From Endobacter medicaginis (GTDB lineage: Bacteria; Pseudomonadota; Alphaproteobacteria; Acetobacterales; Acetobacteraceae): a stretch of 64,000 bases of DNA. Position numbers and translations under genes: made by a program. The first letter of the stretch is position 1, and each line of letters starts with the position of its first letter. Positions 19,537 to 30,530 of this stretch are shown piece by piece. Under the pieces are notes generated by a model. It was given only the letters and a program-made list of their open reading frames with translations. It had not been told where the DNA came from and ran no database searches. Location: assembly GCF_014192375.1 (NCBI RefSeq), contig NZ_JACHXV010000007.1, forward strand, positions 62,001 through 126,000. Reading direction: 5' to 3'.

Positions 19537-19565
19537 AAAAAAGGGCGGCCCGAGGGCCGCCCTTT
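19537..19565 (-). terminator. Rho-independent terminator of groEL
   Basis: Read on the minus strand, an 11-bp perfect stem (AAAGGGCGGCC / GGCCGCCCTTT) with a 4-base loop is followed by a run of six T, 20 bases after the groEL stop. Canonical intrinsic terminator. Confidence 0.9.
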
Positions 19566-19585
19566 CGTGACGAGGAGACGCGGAC

Positions 19586-21253
<1,668 letters not shown>

Positions 21254-21339
21254 TCAGAAGCCCTGGAAAAGCGGATCGGCGCGAGAGGCCTTGTCTGGAT
21301 CTGCGATTCACGCCCGGGCTTCGCCCGGACGACCGCAGA

Positions 21340-21633
21340 TCAGGCCTCGATCACGCCCATCACGTCGCTTTCCTTCATGATCAGCAGCTCCTCGCCGTCG
21401 ACCTTCACCTCGGTGCCCGACCACTTGCCGAACAGGATGCGGTCGCCCGACTTGAGCTCGAGGGCGACGATCTGGCCCTGCTCGTTGCGCGCGCCGGGGC
21501 CGACGGCCACGACCTCGCCCTCGGAGGGCTTTTCCTTGGCGGTGTCGGGGATGATGATGCCGCCCTTGGTCTTTTCCTCGCCATTGAGGCGACGGACGAC
21601 CACGCGGTCGTGCAGCGGACGAAACTTCGCCAT
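21340..21633 (-). CDS. groES: Co-chaperonin GroES
   Basis: 97-residue lid of the GroEL ring ([16 protein letters not shown] start, [18 protein letters not shown] mobile loop). The ATG at 21633 is chosen because it gives the standard family start and has a good ribosome-binding site, AGAGGAG, about 7 bases upstream; the frame is open 22 codons further. First gene of the groES-groEL operon behind a sigma-70-like promoter and CIRCE. Confidence 0.97.
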   Translation of the reverse strand: MAKFRPLHDRVVVRRLNGEEKTKGGIIIPDTAKEKPSEGEVVAVGPGARNEQGQIVALELKSGDRILFGKWSGTEVKVDGEELLIMKESDVMGVIEA

Positions 21634-21762
21634 GCGAAGCGCTCCTCTCTGATGGGCCGCGCCCTCATCTGCAAGCGGCACAGCCCGGTTGGTTGCCACC
21701 TACAGCCACCGGCGCCGCGCCCGTCTCGCATGACGGGCGGCAAGCCAGCCGCCGGAGGCTGT

Positions 21763-21789
21763 CTGGCACTCGAAGCGTCCGAGTGCCAA
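21763..21789 (-). promoter_or_regulatory. CIRCE element (HrcA operator) of groESL
   Basis: CTGGCACTC - 9 bases - GAGTGCCAA, against the consensus TTAGCACTC-N9-GAGTGCTAA. Core arms GCACTC/GAGTGC are perfect and the 9-base spacer is exact. It lies just downstream of the predicted -10 box, where HrcA binding would block transcription until heat shock. Confidence 0.93.
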
Positions 21790-21794
21790 AACGG

Positions 21795-21823
21795 CATGTA
21801 GGCGTCCGTATGGGGTGTGTCAA
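21795..21823 (-). promoter_or_regulatory. Sigma-70-like promoter of groESL
   Basis: On the minus strand, TTGACA (21823-21818), a 17-base spacer and TACATG (21800-21795). The -35 is perfect and the -10 is fair. The CIRCE begins 5 bases beyond the -10, over the expected start of transcription. Confidence 0.75.
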
Positions 21824-21876
21824 CGGGGCTGCGGGCGGTGTTTTTTCACCGATCCGCGGGCGGTGTCGGGACGGGA

Positions 21877-22086
21877 TTAATCCGTCTCCGAGCCGGGGGC
21901 AAATGACGTGTCCGCGTCGACTCGCGCGCCGTCGAGCAGGCGGTCGCGCCCGGCGGTCTCGGCCTGCGCGCGGTCGCGCTCCGCACGGGTGCGGCCGAAT
22001 TTCGCCCGGTTGGCGTCGGCCTCGGCCGATTCGGCAGCGCGTGCGCGGGCCTTGCGGTGGCGGCGGAGGTTGATGATGTCGGCCAT
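21877..22086 (-). CDS. DUF4169 small basic protein
   Basis: 69 residues, starting MADIINLRRHRKARARAAES, with NRAKFGRTRAERDRAQAE in the middle: the DUF4169 pattern, found mainly in alphaproteobacteria. Highly charged, probably one long helix; function unknown. The ATG at 22086 gives the standard start, while a GTG at 22095 overlaps the stop of the EamA gene. It is coupled to or follows that gene directly on the minus strand. Confidence 0.85.
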   Translation of the reverse strand: MADIINLRRHRKARARAAESAEADANRAKFGRTRAERDRAQAETAGRDRLLDGARVDADTSFAPGSETD

Positions 22087-22091
22087 GATGC

Positions 22092-23036
22092 TCACCGCCT
22101 CCGGGCACGCAGACGGGCAAGCGCACGCGGCAGCAGGCCTTCCACGCAGAGCAGGCCGAGCGCGATGAAGGCGACGCCGATCCAGGTGCGGCCGGGCAGA
22201 TGTTCGCCAAGCAGCAGCCAGCCGAGCAGCAGCGCGCTGAGCGGCGAGAGAAAGGTGACCAGCATGGTGTTGGTCGCGCCCACCCGGGCGATGAGCGAGA
22301 AGAAGATGATGTAGGCGAGGGCGGAGCCGAGCAGCGCGATGCCGAGCAGGGCGGCCCAGACCTCCGCGCCCGGCACCGGCAGCGTCCAGGGGTGGTCGAT
22401 GACCAGCGCGAAGGGGGCGATGACCGCCGCGCCCGCGGTCATCTGCGCGGTGGCGACGATCATCGGCGGGACGCCGCGCAGGCCGCGTCCGACATGGCCG
22501 GCGACGGCGTAGCAGACCGTGGCGGCCAGCACCTCGACCTGTCCGAGCAGCCCGTCGCGTCCCAGGCCGGAGAGCGCGTCGACGCCGAGCAGGATCGCCA
22601 CCCCGAGCAGCCCCGACGCCGCACCCAGCAGCCGCCAGCGCGTCCAGCCGCCGCCGTCACGGAACAGCGGCGCGATCAGCACCGCGTTGATCGGCGTCAT
22701 CGCGTTGAGCAGGGCGGCGAGCGAGGAGCTGATGTGCTGCTCGGCGGCGGCGAACAGGATGAAGGGCAGCGCGGAGGACAGCAGCCCGACGATGGTCAGC
22801 CGGCCCCACGGCAGCGCGCGCGACAGCCGCAGGCCGCGGGCGCGCAGGACGACATTGAGTGCGAGGGCGCCGATGCCGACGCGGCCGAGCGAGATGGTCA
22901 TCGGCGGCAGGGCGGCGTCGAGGATCTTGTAGAAGAAGAACGATGCGCCCCACAGCAGCGAGAGGAACAGCAGTGCGGCCCAGTCGCGGCCGCTCATGTG
23001 CGTCGGAGCTTCACGCACAGCACCTGCCGCCGCCAT
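22092..23036 (-). CDS. EamA/DMT-family transporter
   Basis: 314 residues with ten hydrophobic segments in two repeated EamA halves (LSLLWGASFFFYKILDA in the first; SALAYIIFFSLIARVGATNT in the second). A drug/metabolite-transporter superfamily permease of the inner membrane, usually an exporter of amino acids or metabolites; substrate unknown. An in-frame ATG at 22997 (MSGRDWAALL) may be the true start, since the 13 residues before it are not typical. Overlaps the DUF4169 gene downstream. Confidence 0.85.
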   Translation of the reverse strand: MAAAGAVREAPTHMSGRDWAALLFLSLLWGASFFFYKILDAALPPMTISLGRVGIGALALNVVLRARGLRLSRALPWGRLTIVGLLSSALPFILFAAAEQHISSSLAALLNAMTPINAVLIAPLFRDGGGWTRWRLLGAASGLLGVAILLGVDALSGLGRDGLLGQVEVLAATVCYAVAGHVGRGLRGVPPMIVATAQMTAGAAVIAPFALVIDHPWTLPVPGAEVWAALLGIALLGSALAYIIFFSLIARVGATNTMLVTFLSPLSALLLGWLLLGEHLPGRTWIGVAFIALGLLCVEGLLPRALARLRARRR

Positions 23037-23070
23037 CGCTACACCTTTTCCACGCTCTCACGACGGGCTT

Positions 23071-23095
23071 TGAACCAATGGGCCCGCGCATCGTT
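23071..23095 (+). promoter_or_regulatory. Candidate EcfG-type general stress promoter
   Basis: TGAAC, a 16-base spacer, then CGTT, close to the GGAAC-N16/17-CGTT consensus of the alphaproteobacterial EcfG sigma factor. It lies 77 bases before the DUF3309 start. One mismatch in the -35; could be chance. Confidence 0.35.
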
Positions 23096-23171
23096 AGCGG
23101 CGTGTATCGACCGGGTGGCCTGTCGCGCAAGGGCGCATCCTCCCGTTCGGCGTCAACTGGGAGGTAGACAC

Positions 23172-23327
23172 ATGCTTGGTACGATCCTGCTCGTCATCCT
23201 GATCCTGCTCCTGATCGGCGCCCTGCCGAGCTGGGGCTACTCCAGCGGCTGGGGCTATGGCCCGTCGGGCGGGCTGGGGCTGATCGTGATCATCGTGATC
23301 ATCCTGCTGGTGATGGGTCGAATCTGA
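23172..23327 (+). CDS. DUF3309 small membrane protein
   Basis: 51 residues. Two hydrophobic stretches (LGTILLVILILLLIGALP and GLGLIVIIVIILLVMGRI) flank a Gly/Tyr/Ser segment (SWGYSSGWGYGPSGG), exactly the DUF3309 plan. Function unknown. A strong ribosome-binding site, GGGAGGT, precedes the ATG. A clear terminator follows, so it is a single-gene unit with its own promoter. Confidence 0.9.
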   Translation: MLGTILLVILILLLIGALPSWGYSSGWGYGPSGGLGLIVIIVIILLVMGRI

Positions 23328-23350
23328 CCGCATCCCGCAAGGATCTCGAC

Positions 23351-23386
23351 AAGGCCATCCGGTGTATTCCGGATGGCCTTTTTCTT
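23351..23386 (+). terminator. Rho-independent terminator of the DUF3309 gene
   Basis: A 12-bp perfect stem (AAGGCCATCCGG / CCGGATGGCCTT) with a 6-base loop is followed by further T residues (TTTCTT). Since A residues lead the stem, it may act in both directions. Confidence 0.9.
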
Positions 23387-23518
23387 GGCCTGCAACGTCA
23401 GCGCGGTCTCGGGGCCGACCCAGTTGTTCAGCCGGGCGATGGCGGCGAAGCCATGGATTTCCTGCGCAGGATCGTTGGCGTTGTGTGACGAACGGTTGGC
23501 TCGTGCAGGGAGATGACG

Positions 23519-24868
23519 ATGCGCAGGATGACGCTGTTGATGGCCGCACTGGCGGGGGCCCCCGCGCTCGGTCGGGCGGAGGTTCCGGCCGCGTCCTTCG
23601 ATGCGGCTGCCGCGAAGGCGCGGATCGATGCCGAGCTGGACAGGGATTATCCGGCGCTGGAGGCGCTCTACAAGGATATCCACCAGCATCCCGAAATCGG
23701 CTTTCAGGAAGTCAGGACCGCAGCCCTGCTGGCGGAACGGATGCGCAGGCTGGGGTTCACGGTGACCGAGCATGTCGGGCGGACCGGCATCGTCGCGATC
23801 TACAGGAACGGGCCGGGCCCGGTGGTGCTGGTGAGGACCGAGCTGGACGCACTCCCGCTGGAGGAAAAGACCGGGCTCGCCTATGCGAGCCACGCGCAGC
23901 AGAGCGTCGACGGCAAGCTCACCCCTGTCGCTCATGCCTGCGGTCATGACAGCCACATGGCCTGGTGGGTGGGCACGGCCGAGGCGCTGCTCGCGATGAA
24001 GGACCAGTGGCACGGCACGCTGATGTTCGTCGGCCAGCCTGCCGAGGAAATCATCTCCGGTGCGAAGGCGATGCTCGACGACGGGCTGTTCACCCGGTTC
24101 CCCAGGCCCGATTTCGGCTTCGCCGCCCATGTCGGCCCGGCGCCGATCGGCCAGATCACCGTCAAGCAGGGCGTGACCAGCTCGGCCACCGACACGCTCC
24201 TGGTGACCTTCCATGGCGTCGGCGCCCATGGCTCGATGCCGGACAAGAGCATCGACCCGATCGTGGAAGGTGCGCACTTCGTCGACGATGTGCAGACCGT
24301 GATCAGCCGGCAGAAGGACCCCCAGAAATTCGGCGTGATCACCGTCGGATCGTTCAACGCCGGGACGGTGGCCAATATCATTCCCGACCATGCAGACCTG
24401 CAGCTCACGCTGCGCTCGTTCGACCCGGACGTCCGCAAGCTGTTGACCGATGGCGTCGCCACGACGGCCAAGGCGGTCGCCGACATGGCGCACGCGCCGG
24501 CGCCGGAGGTGAAACACGCCTTCGGTGCGGGGTCCGTCATCAACGATCCGGACCTGTCCGCATCGGCGGCGGGGATGCTGAAGACCGCGCTCGGCGCCGG
24601 GCATGTCACGCTCGTTCCGGCCACTCTGCCCGGTATCAGCGCCAGCGAGGATTATTCGGAATTCGTCGCGGCGGGGATGGCGAAATCGGTCTATTTCGGC
24701 ATCGGCGGCTATGATCCGAAGACGATCGCGCAGTACAAGGCCGAGGGCAGACCGCTGCCGGTCAACCATTCGCCTTATTTCGCGCCGGTTCCCGAACCGA
24801 CCATCCGCACCGGCGTCGAGACCCTGACGCTCGCGGTGCTGATGGTGGCTCACGACGGGGGCCGTTGA
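23519..24868 (+). CDS. Exported M20-family amidohydrolase
   Basis: 449-residue metallopeptidase-like hydrolase of the hippurate / IAA-amino acid / N-acyl-amino acid amidohydrolase group. An N-terminal signal peptide (MTLLMAALAGAPALGRAE) sends it to the periplasm, unusual since many relatives are cytoplasmic. Metal ligands are seen in HACGHDSHMAWW, GQPAEEI and the late ISASEDYSEF; the dimerisation domain lies between. The ATG at 23519 is chosen over 23513 because GGGAG is then 6 bases upstream instead of touching the start. It stands alone; substrate unknown. Confidence 0.85.
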   Translation: MRRMTLLMAALAGAPALGRAEVPAASFDAAAAKARIDAELDRDYPALEALYKDIHQHPEIGFQEVRTAALLAERMRRLGFTVTEHVGRTGIVAIYRNGPGPVVLVRTELDALPLEEKTGLAYASHAQQSVDGKLTPVAHACGHDSHMAWWVGTAEALLAMKDQWHGTLMFVGQPAEEIISGAKAMLDDGLFTRFPRPDFGFAAHVGPAPIGQITVKQGVTSSATDTLLVTFHGVGAHGSMPDKSIDPIVEGAHFVDDVQTVISRQKDPQKFGVITVGSFNAGTVANIIPDHADLQLTLRSFDPDVRKLLTDGVATTAKAVADMAHAPAPEVKHAFGAGSVINDPDLSASAAGMLKTALGAGHVTLVPATLPGISASEDYSEFVAAGMAKSVYFGIGGYDPKTIAQYKAEGRPLPVNHSPYFAPVPEPTIRTGVETLTLAVLMVAHDGGR

Positions 24869-24923
24869 CGGACCGCTCTGCGCTGCATTCGCTCTGCGAG
24901 CCGAGGTCGTGTCATCGCAGGCG

Positions 24924-26441
24924 TCAGAATGTCACGCCGGTCTCAAGGTCGAGCAGCAGGGCGTTGGGGGTGCGGTTGGTGCCGCCGGGGTGCCAGTAAT
25001 ATTGCAGGCCGGGACGGATCAGGAGCCAGCCGGCGGGGTGCCAGCCGTAGTTCATCTCGACCGCGTGTTCGCTGCTGGGGCGCAGCAGGGTGGTGTTGCC
25101 GGCGAGCTGCTGGGTGGAGACGTAGTCGGCGAGCTTGCGGTTGACGAAATCGAGCTTGCCGCCGATCGAGAACGTGTCGTCGGGGCGGCTGGCGAAGGTG
25201 CCGTGGCGGACGAGGCCGAAGGTGACGTAATAGGGCGAGATGGCGGTGCGCGGGTCGCCCCAGATGAAGGTCGCGAACGCCACCGTGCCGCGGGCGGGAT
25301 CATGGGCGTCGCGTTGCAGCATGTGTTCGGCCTGGACCCAGCCGCCGAAGCGGCCGCGGATCTGCTGGGCGGGCAGTTCGCCGAGGCTCGCACCCGTGGG
25401 CTCGATCGCCTTGAGCTGGGCGGCGACGACGTTGTCGACCTCGGAGCTGTCGCGGTAGCCGCCGATCACGATGTTGGTCGGCAGCGCGCCCTTGGTGTCG
25501 GTGCCGCCGAAATGCCAGCCGACCTGCACGGGAATGTAGGTGCCGGTGGCGCCATGCAGGCCGAGCTTCCAGCCATTGTGGGAATTCACGATCGTCGGGT
25601 CGGCGCTGTAGATGCCGGCGGCGATCATCATGCGATGGTCGCCGAACGGGAACAGCCTGATGCGCGCCGCCGGCACCGCGGTCGGATAGTAGCTGTAGGC
25701 GGCGTTGTTGTAGACCGCCTCGGGCACGCCGCAGAGCGCATCGGACTGGAACTGACAGTAAAGGTTGAGGCCCCAGTGCAGGTTGGACTGGGCGAACTCG
25801 TCTTCGGTGTTCATCCAGCCGAGCTCGGTTTCGAGATATCGGCCGAACTCGCGCTCCCAGGACAGCCGGCTGAGGCGCACGGTCTGGCCGCCGCCGTAGA
25901 TTTCCTGAGGCGAGTCGAGTGCGGGCAGCGTGTTGACGAGCCCGAGCCCGGCGCGCTCGGTGATCAGCACGTGCAGCATGCCGTAATTGGTGCCGGTGAG
26001 CTGGGCGAAGTTGACGTCCGCGCCGAGGGCCACCTCATGCGCATAGCGCAGGGCCTGAGCGCTGCCGCCGACGGGATTGCCCGATGTTTCCTGGAAGTAA
26101 CGACCGACGAAATCGATGCCCTCGTTGTCGAGGCGCACACGCTCGCCGCCCCAGTTGCCGGTGAAGGTCTTCTGTTTCAGCCAGGCGGCCAGGCTCTGCG
26201 GCAGGAACGGCTCCGGCACGAGTGGTGGCGGCGGCACGCGGGCGATGCCGAGCGTGTCGAGCGAGCGGTCATAGGGGCTGCCCCAGAGCGAGGCGGGATG
26301 CTTGGGCAACTGGGTCGCACTGCCCTTGGCACTGCCGGAGATCCGCACGGTTCCGGTGGGGACGACAGGCGGGGCGGGCTGGGCGTGGAGCGTCGGCAGC
26401 GAGAGGACGCCCATCGCGGCCAGGATACAGACGTTCCTCAT
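24924..26441 (-). CDS. OprB-family carbohydrate-selective porin
   Basis: 505-residue outer-membrane porin with signal peptide (VCILAAMGVLSLPTLHAQ). Family traits include FTGNWGGERVRLDNEGID near residue 80, the barrel strands rich in aromatic residues (HPAGWLLIRPGLQYYWHPGG) and the C-terminal Phe (LDLETGVTF). OprB porins pass glucose and other sugars, and are abundant in acetic acid bacteria and relatives. The ATG at 26441 is preferred because GGGAG lies 6 bases upstream, against none for 26447. Preceded by the hairpin ladder. Confidence 0.88.
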   Translation of the reverse strand: MRNVCILAAMGVLSLPTLHAQPAPPVVPTGTVRISGSAKGSATQLPKHPASLWGSPYDRSLDTLGIARVPPPPLVPEPFLPQSLAAWLKQKTFTGNWGGERVRLDNEGIDFVGRYFQETSGNPVGGSAQALRYAHEVALGADVNFAQLTGTNYGMLHVLITERAGLGLVNTLPALDSPQEIYGGGQTVRLSRLSWEREFGRYLETELGWMNTEDEFAQSNLHWGLNLYCQFQSDALCGVPEAVYNNAAYSYYPTAVPAARIRLFPFGDHRMMIAAGIYSADPTIVNSHNGWKLGLHGATGTYIPVQVGWHFGGTDTKGALPTNIVIGGYRDSSEVDNVVAAQLKAIEPTGASLGELPAQQIRGRFGGWVQAEHMLQRDAHDPARGTVAFATFIWGDPRTAISPYYVTFGLVRHGTFASRPDDTFSIGGKLDFVNRKLADYVSTQQLAGNTTLLRPSSEHAVEMNYGWHPAGWLLIRPGLQYYWHPGGTNRTPNALLLDLETGVTF

Positions 26442-26529
26442 GGCCATCTCCCGCGCGGCGGCCTGTTGTGCGGCCGATTTCTCTTCCCGGTCCGCAACGA
26501 GACCGGGTCGCGGGAGTTGCGTCGTGGTC

Positions 26530-26651
26530 GCAGGGGCGCTGCCCCTGCACCCCGGCAGGAGGCTCGGCCTCCTGCACCTCGGTTTCATGCGCAATCGGGA
26601 TTGCAAAGGGCTCAGCCCTTTGCCGGGGGTGCAGGGGGCGGCGCCCCCTGC
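26530..26651. repeat. Ladder of five hairpins between porin and mtnP
   Basis: Five near-perfect stem-loops follow each other: 26530-26548 (GCAGGGGC/GCCCCTGC), 26555-26575 (GCAGGAGGC/GCCTCCTGC), 26591-26604 (GCAATC/GATTGC), 26603-26623 (GCAAAGGGC/GCCCTTTGC) and 26631-26651 (GCAGGGGGC/GCCCCCTGC), mostly with 3-base loops. CCCTGCACCCCGG near the left end pairs with CCGGGGGTGCAGGG near the right, so the whole is also a large imperfect palindrome. It lies just after the mtnP stop and before the porin's start on the minus strand. Reads as a composite REP-like element or a terminator array. Confidence 0.85.
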
Positions 26652-26653
26652 GT

Positions 26654-27527
<874 letters not shown>

Positions 27528-27535
<8 letters not shown>

Positions 27536-28226
27536 GCGACCAGACCCTCCGCTTGAGTGCGAAAACCAGGCCGGCCAATACAGCAAGGAAGGCGATCGTC
27601 ACACCCCCCAGCCAGTGGCGTGCGCTGCGATGCGGATCGGCACTCCAGGCGAGGAAGGCGGCCGCGTCGTGGGCTTCCTGTGCAAGGGTGGGGTTGGTTC
27701 CGTCATCGTAGGTGACGGCGCCGTCGGCGAGCGGCGGCGGCATGGCGATCAGATGGGTGTGGGTGGCGGCGTTGTAGAACTGGCCGTCGGGGACGCTCAC
27801 ACCCTTGGGCGGGTCGGTGTAGCCGGTGAGCAGGGTGAAGATGCGGTGCGCGCCGCCTTGCCGGGTGCGGGCGATCTCGGAGAGGTCGGGCGGGAGGGCG
27901 CCGTTGTTGGCGGCGCGGGCGGAGGCCTCGTCGGGGAAATGCGACAGCAGCCGGTCGGAGAGGTTGGCGGCGCGGGTGGTGGGGGTGCCGTCGGGGCCGG
28001 GGGGGCCGGCGACCTGGATGTCGGCGGCGAGGTCGCGGAGCTGTCTGTCGGACAGGCCGAGGCCGGCGAGGTCGCCGATCTCGACATGCGAGAGGCTGTG
28101 ACAGACCGAGCAGACCTGATGATAGACGGCGAGACCGCGGCGGGCCGCCCCCTCCTCGCGGATCGGCGCGGCGAGGGTCACGCCCGGCAGCAGGGCGGCG
28201 AAAGCGGCGAGGAGGACGGGTTTCAT
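27528..28226 (-). CDS. petC: Cytochrome c1 of the bc1 complex
   Basis: 232-residue periplasm-facing heme protein held by a C-terminal membrane helix (HWLGGVTIAFLAVLAGLVFAL). A signal peptide (VLLAAFAALLPGVTLAA) precedes the heme c site CSVCH near residue 39; the Met ligand is in HLIAMPPPL near residue 165. It passes electrons from the Rieske protein to a soluble or membrane cytochrome c. Start overlaps the cytochrome b stop (ATGA). At 232 residues it is near the small end for bacterial c1. Confidence 0.93.
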
Positions 28227-29443
28227 GCGAGCGAGGTCGGCAGCGGCAGCGGGCGTTCGATGCGGGCGATCAGCGGCAGCAGGACGAGGAAATGGAGGAA
28301 CCAGTACAGCCCCGCCAGCCGGCCGAGCCAGAGCCAGAACCCCGTCGCCTCGTGGCTGCCGGCGAGGCCGAGCAGCAGGAAGCTCGCCGCCATCGCGAAC
28401 CAGGCCGGACGGGCGAGCGGTCGGAAGCGGGCGGAGCGGGTGGGCGCGCGGTCGAGCCAGGGCACGGCGGCGACCACCGCCAGCGCGGCCCCGGCCAGCA
28501 GCAGCCCGCCGAGACGCGACGGCACCGAGCGCAACAGGGCGTAGAACGGGGTGAAATACCATTCCGGGGTGATGTCGGGCGGGGTGAGCAGCGGGTTGGC
28601 GGGGAGGTAGTTGTCGGCCTCGGTGAGCAGCGCGGGGGCGAGGAAGGCGAGGCCGAGCAGGACGGCGAGGAAGAGGCACAGCCCGACGCCGTCCTTGGTG
28701 GTGTAGAACGGGTGCATCGGCAGGGTGTCGGCGGGGCTGCGCGGCTCGATGCCGGCGGGGTTGTTGGAGCCGGTGACGTGCAGGGCGGCGATGTGGATGA
28801 ACAGCACCGCGCAGATCAGCCCGCCGCACAGCATGTGCAGCACGAAGAAGCGCATCGGGGTGGCGGCACCGGGTGCGTCGCCGCCGAGCAGCATGCCGGC
28901 CAGCGGGTGGCCGATCAGCGGGATGGCGGCGACCGCATTGCCGACCACCACCGCGCCCCAGTACGACATCTGCCCCCAGGGCAGCACGTAGCCGAAGAAG
29001 GCGGTGGCCATCACCATCAGCAGGGCGACGAAGCCCGACAGCCACAGCACCTCGCGCGGCGCCTTGTAGGAGCCGTAGTACAGACCACGGAAGATATGGA
29101 CGTAGAGCACGGCGAAGAAGCAGGACGCGCCGGCCATGTGCACGCTGCGCAGGATCCAGCCCGACGGCACGCGGCGGATGATCGCCTCGACGGAATCGAA
29201 CGCGCCGGCCTCGGTGGGGGTGTAGTGCAGCGCGAGGCAGATCCCGGTGACGATCATCGCCGCGAGGGTGACGACCGCGAAGGCGCCGAAGAACCACAGC
29301 GCGTTGAGGTTTCGCGGCAGGGGATAGTCGCGGTATTCCCGACGCAGGGCCCGGCCGACCGGCAGGCGCCGTTCGAGCCACGATCCGGTGGCAGGCTCCG
29401 GGGCTTGATCCGGATCAAGGTCGAGGCGGGTCGCCGGAGTCAT
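28223..29443 (-). CDS. petB: Cytochrome b of the bc1 complex
   Basis: 406-residue membrane subunit holding hemes bL and bH and the two quinone sites. The His ligand pairs are in [17 protein letters not shown] and [18 protein letters not shown]; the Qo-site motif PEW reads ITPEWYF. The ATG at 29443 is chosen; the frame reaches a TTG at 29452. Downstream are petC and mtnP. The Rieske iron-sulfur gene that normally leads this operon is absent: upstream lies hemF on the other strand. Confidence 0.94.
   Translation of the reverse strand: MTPATRLDLDPDQAPEPATGSWLERRLPVGRALRREYRDYPLPRNLNALWFFGAFAVVTLAAMIVTGICLALHYTPTEAGAFDSVEAIIRRVPSGWILRSVHMAGASCFFAVLYVHIFRGLYYGSYKAPREVLWLSGFVALLMVMATAFFGYVLPWGQMSYWGAVVVGNAVAAIPLIGHPLAGMLLGGDAPGAATPMRFFVLHMLCGGLICAVLFIHIAALHVTGSNNPAGIEPRSPADTLPMHPFYTTKDGVGLCLFLAVLLGLAFLAPALLTEADNYLPANPLLTPPDITPEWYFTPFYALLRSVPSRLGGLLLAGAALAVVAAVPWLDRAPTRSARFRPLARPAWFAMAASFLLLGLAGSHEATGFWLWLGRLAGLYWFLHFLVLLPLIARIERPLPLPTSLA
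29405..29418. promoter_or_regulatory. Perfect FNR/FixK-type box near the petB-hemF divergence
   Basis: TTGATCCGGATCAA is an exact match to TTGAT-N4-ATCAA and extends to 16 bp as CTTGAT...ATCAAG. It lies inside codons 9-13 of petB but 114 bases before the hemF ATG, a workable -41 position for hemF if transcription starts near 29453. Could also be a chance effect of the Asp-Pro-Asp-Gln codons. Confidence 0.4.
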
Positions 29444-29532
29444 GGATGGCAAATGCGGCTCCCCGGAATGGACCGGGGCACTCTAAGCAGCGGTCATTTC
29501 GGCCGCAACCCGATGGAAAGTACCTCTTCGCC

Positions 29533-30477
29533 ATGAATGCCGACCCCCTGACCGAGACCATGGCCCGCAGCCGGGGTCAGAGCGACGCCGACCGACACCG
29601 TGCGCTGCGCGAGCCGGCGGCGGCGTGGTTCGCGAGCCTGCGCGACCGCATCTGCGCGGCGTTCGAGGGGATCGAGGACGATTATCCGACGGGTGCTGCC
29701 CTGCCCTTCGCCGACCTGCCGGCCGGGCGGTTCGAGCGCACGTCGTGGCAGCGTCCCGACGCCGAGGCCGGCGAGGGCGGCGGCGGCACGATGGCGGTGA
29801 TGCGCGGCGGGCGGGTGTTCGAGAAGGTGGGGGTGAACGTCTCGGTGGTGCACGGGGTGTTCTCACCGGCCTTCCGCGCGCAGATCCCCGGGGCCGCCGA
29901 GGATCCGCGCTTCTGGGCGGCGGGGATCTCGCTGGTGTCGCACATGCGCAATCCGCACGTGCCGGCGGCGCACATGAACACGCGCATGATCATGACCACG
30001 CGCGGCTGGTTCGGCGGCGGCGGCGACATCACGCCGATGTTCATGGAGGCCGACAGCGCGAAGGCGGATGCGGCCACGTTTCACGACGCCTTCCGCCGCG
30101 CCTGCAACGCGCACGACCCGGAGTATTATCCGCGCTTCAAGGAGTGGTGCGACCGCTATTTCTGGCTGCCGCACCGCAACGAGCCGCGCGGCCTGGGCGG
30201 CATCTTCTACGACCGTCTCGACAGCGGCGAGCCGGAGGCGGATTTCGCCTTCACCCGCGATGTCGGCCTCGCCTTCCTCGAAGCCTACCCGGCGATCATC
30301 CGTCGGCGGATGCATGACGCGTGGAGCGAGGCCGATCGCGCCCATCAGCTCGTCCGCCGCGGCCGCTATGCGGAGTTCAACCTGTTGCACGACCGCGGCA
30401 CGCTGTTCGGGCTGCAGACGGGGGGCAACGTGGATGCGATCCTGATGAGCCTGCCGCCCGAGGCGAAATGGCCCTGA
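29533..30477 (+). CDS. hemF: Oxygen-dependent coproporphyrinogen III oxidase
   Basis: 314-residue cytoplasmic enzyme converting coproporphyrinogen III to protoporphyrinogen IX with O2. Family signatures: [37 protein letters not shown], and the conserved [16 protein letters not shown]...GLQTGGN near the C-terminus. Placed divergently from cytochrome b, so heme supply and heme-protein genes share a control region. The ATG at 29533 is the first good start; an internal ATG 27 bases on is less likely. Confidence 0.95.
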   Translation: MNADPLTETMARSRGQSDADRHRALREPAAAWFASLRDRICAAFEGIEDDYPTGAALPFADLPAGRFERTSWQRPDAEAGEGGGGTMAVMRGGRVFEKVGVNVSVVHGVFSPAFRAQIPGAAEDPRFWAAGISLVSHMRNPHVPAAHMNTRMIMTTRGWFGGGGDITPMFMEADSAKADAATFHDAFRRACNAHDPEYYPRFKEWCDRYFWLPHRNEPRGLGGIFYDRLDSGEPEADFAFTRDVGLAFLEAYPAIIRRRMHDAWSEADRAHQLVRRGRYAEFNLLHDRGTLFGLQTGGNVDAILMSLPPEAKWP

Positions 30478-30530
30478 TCCCGCCCGATTTGAGCCACAAC
30501 GCCCCGATCAGCTATTGAGCGCAAGGCGGG

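Noticed and set aside
23387..23518. Minus-strand frame before the M20 gene that looked like a transposase remnant
   Set aside because: Part of it is only the terminator hairpin read as codons, and no transposase motif or terminal repeats are present.
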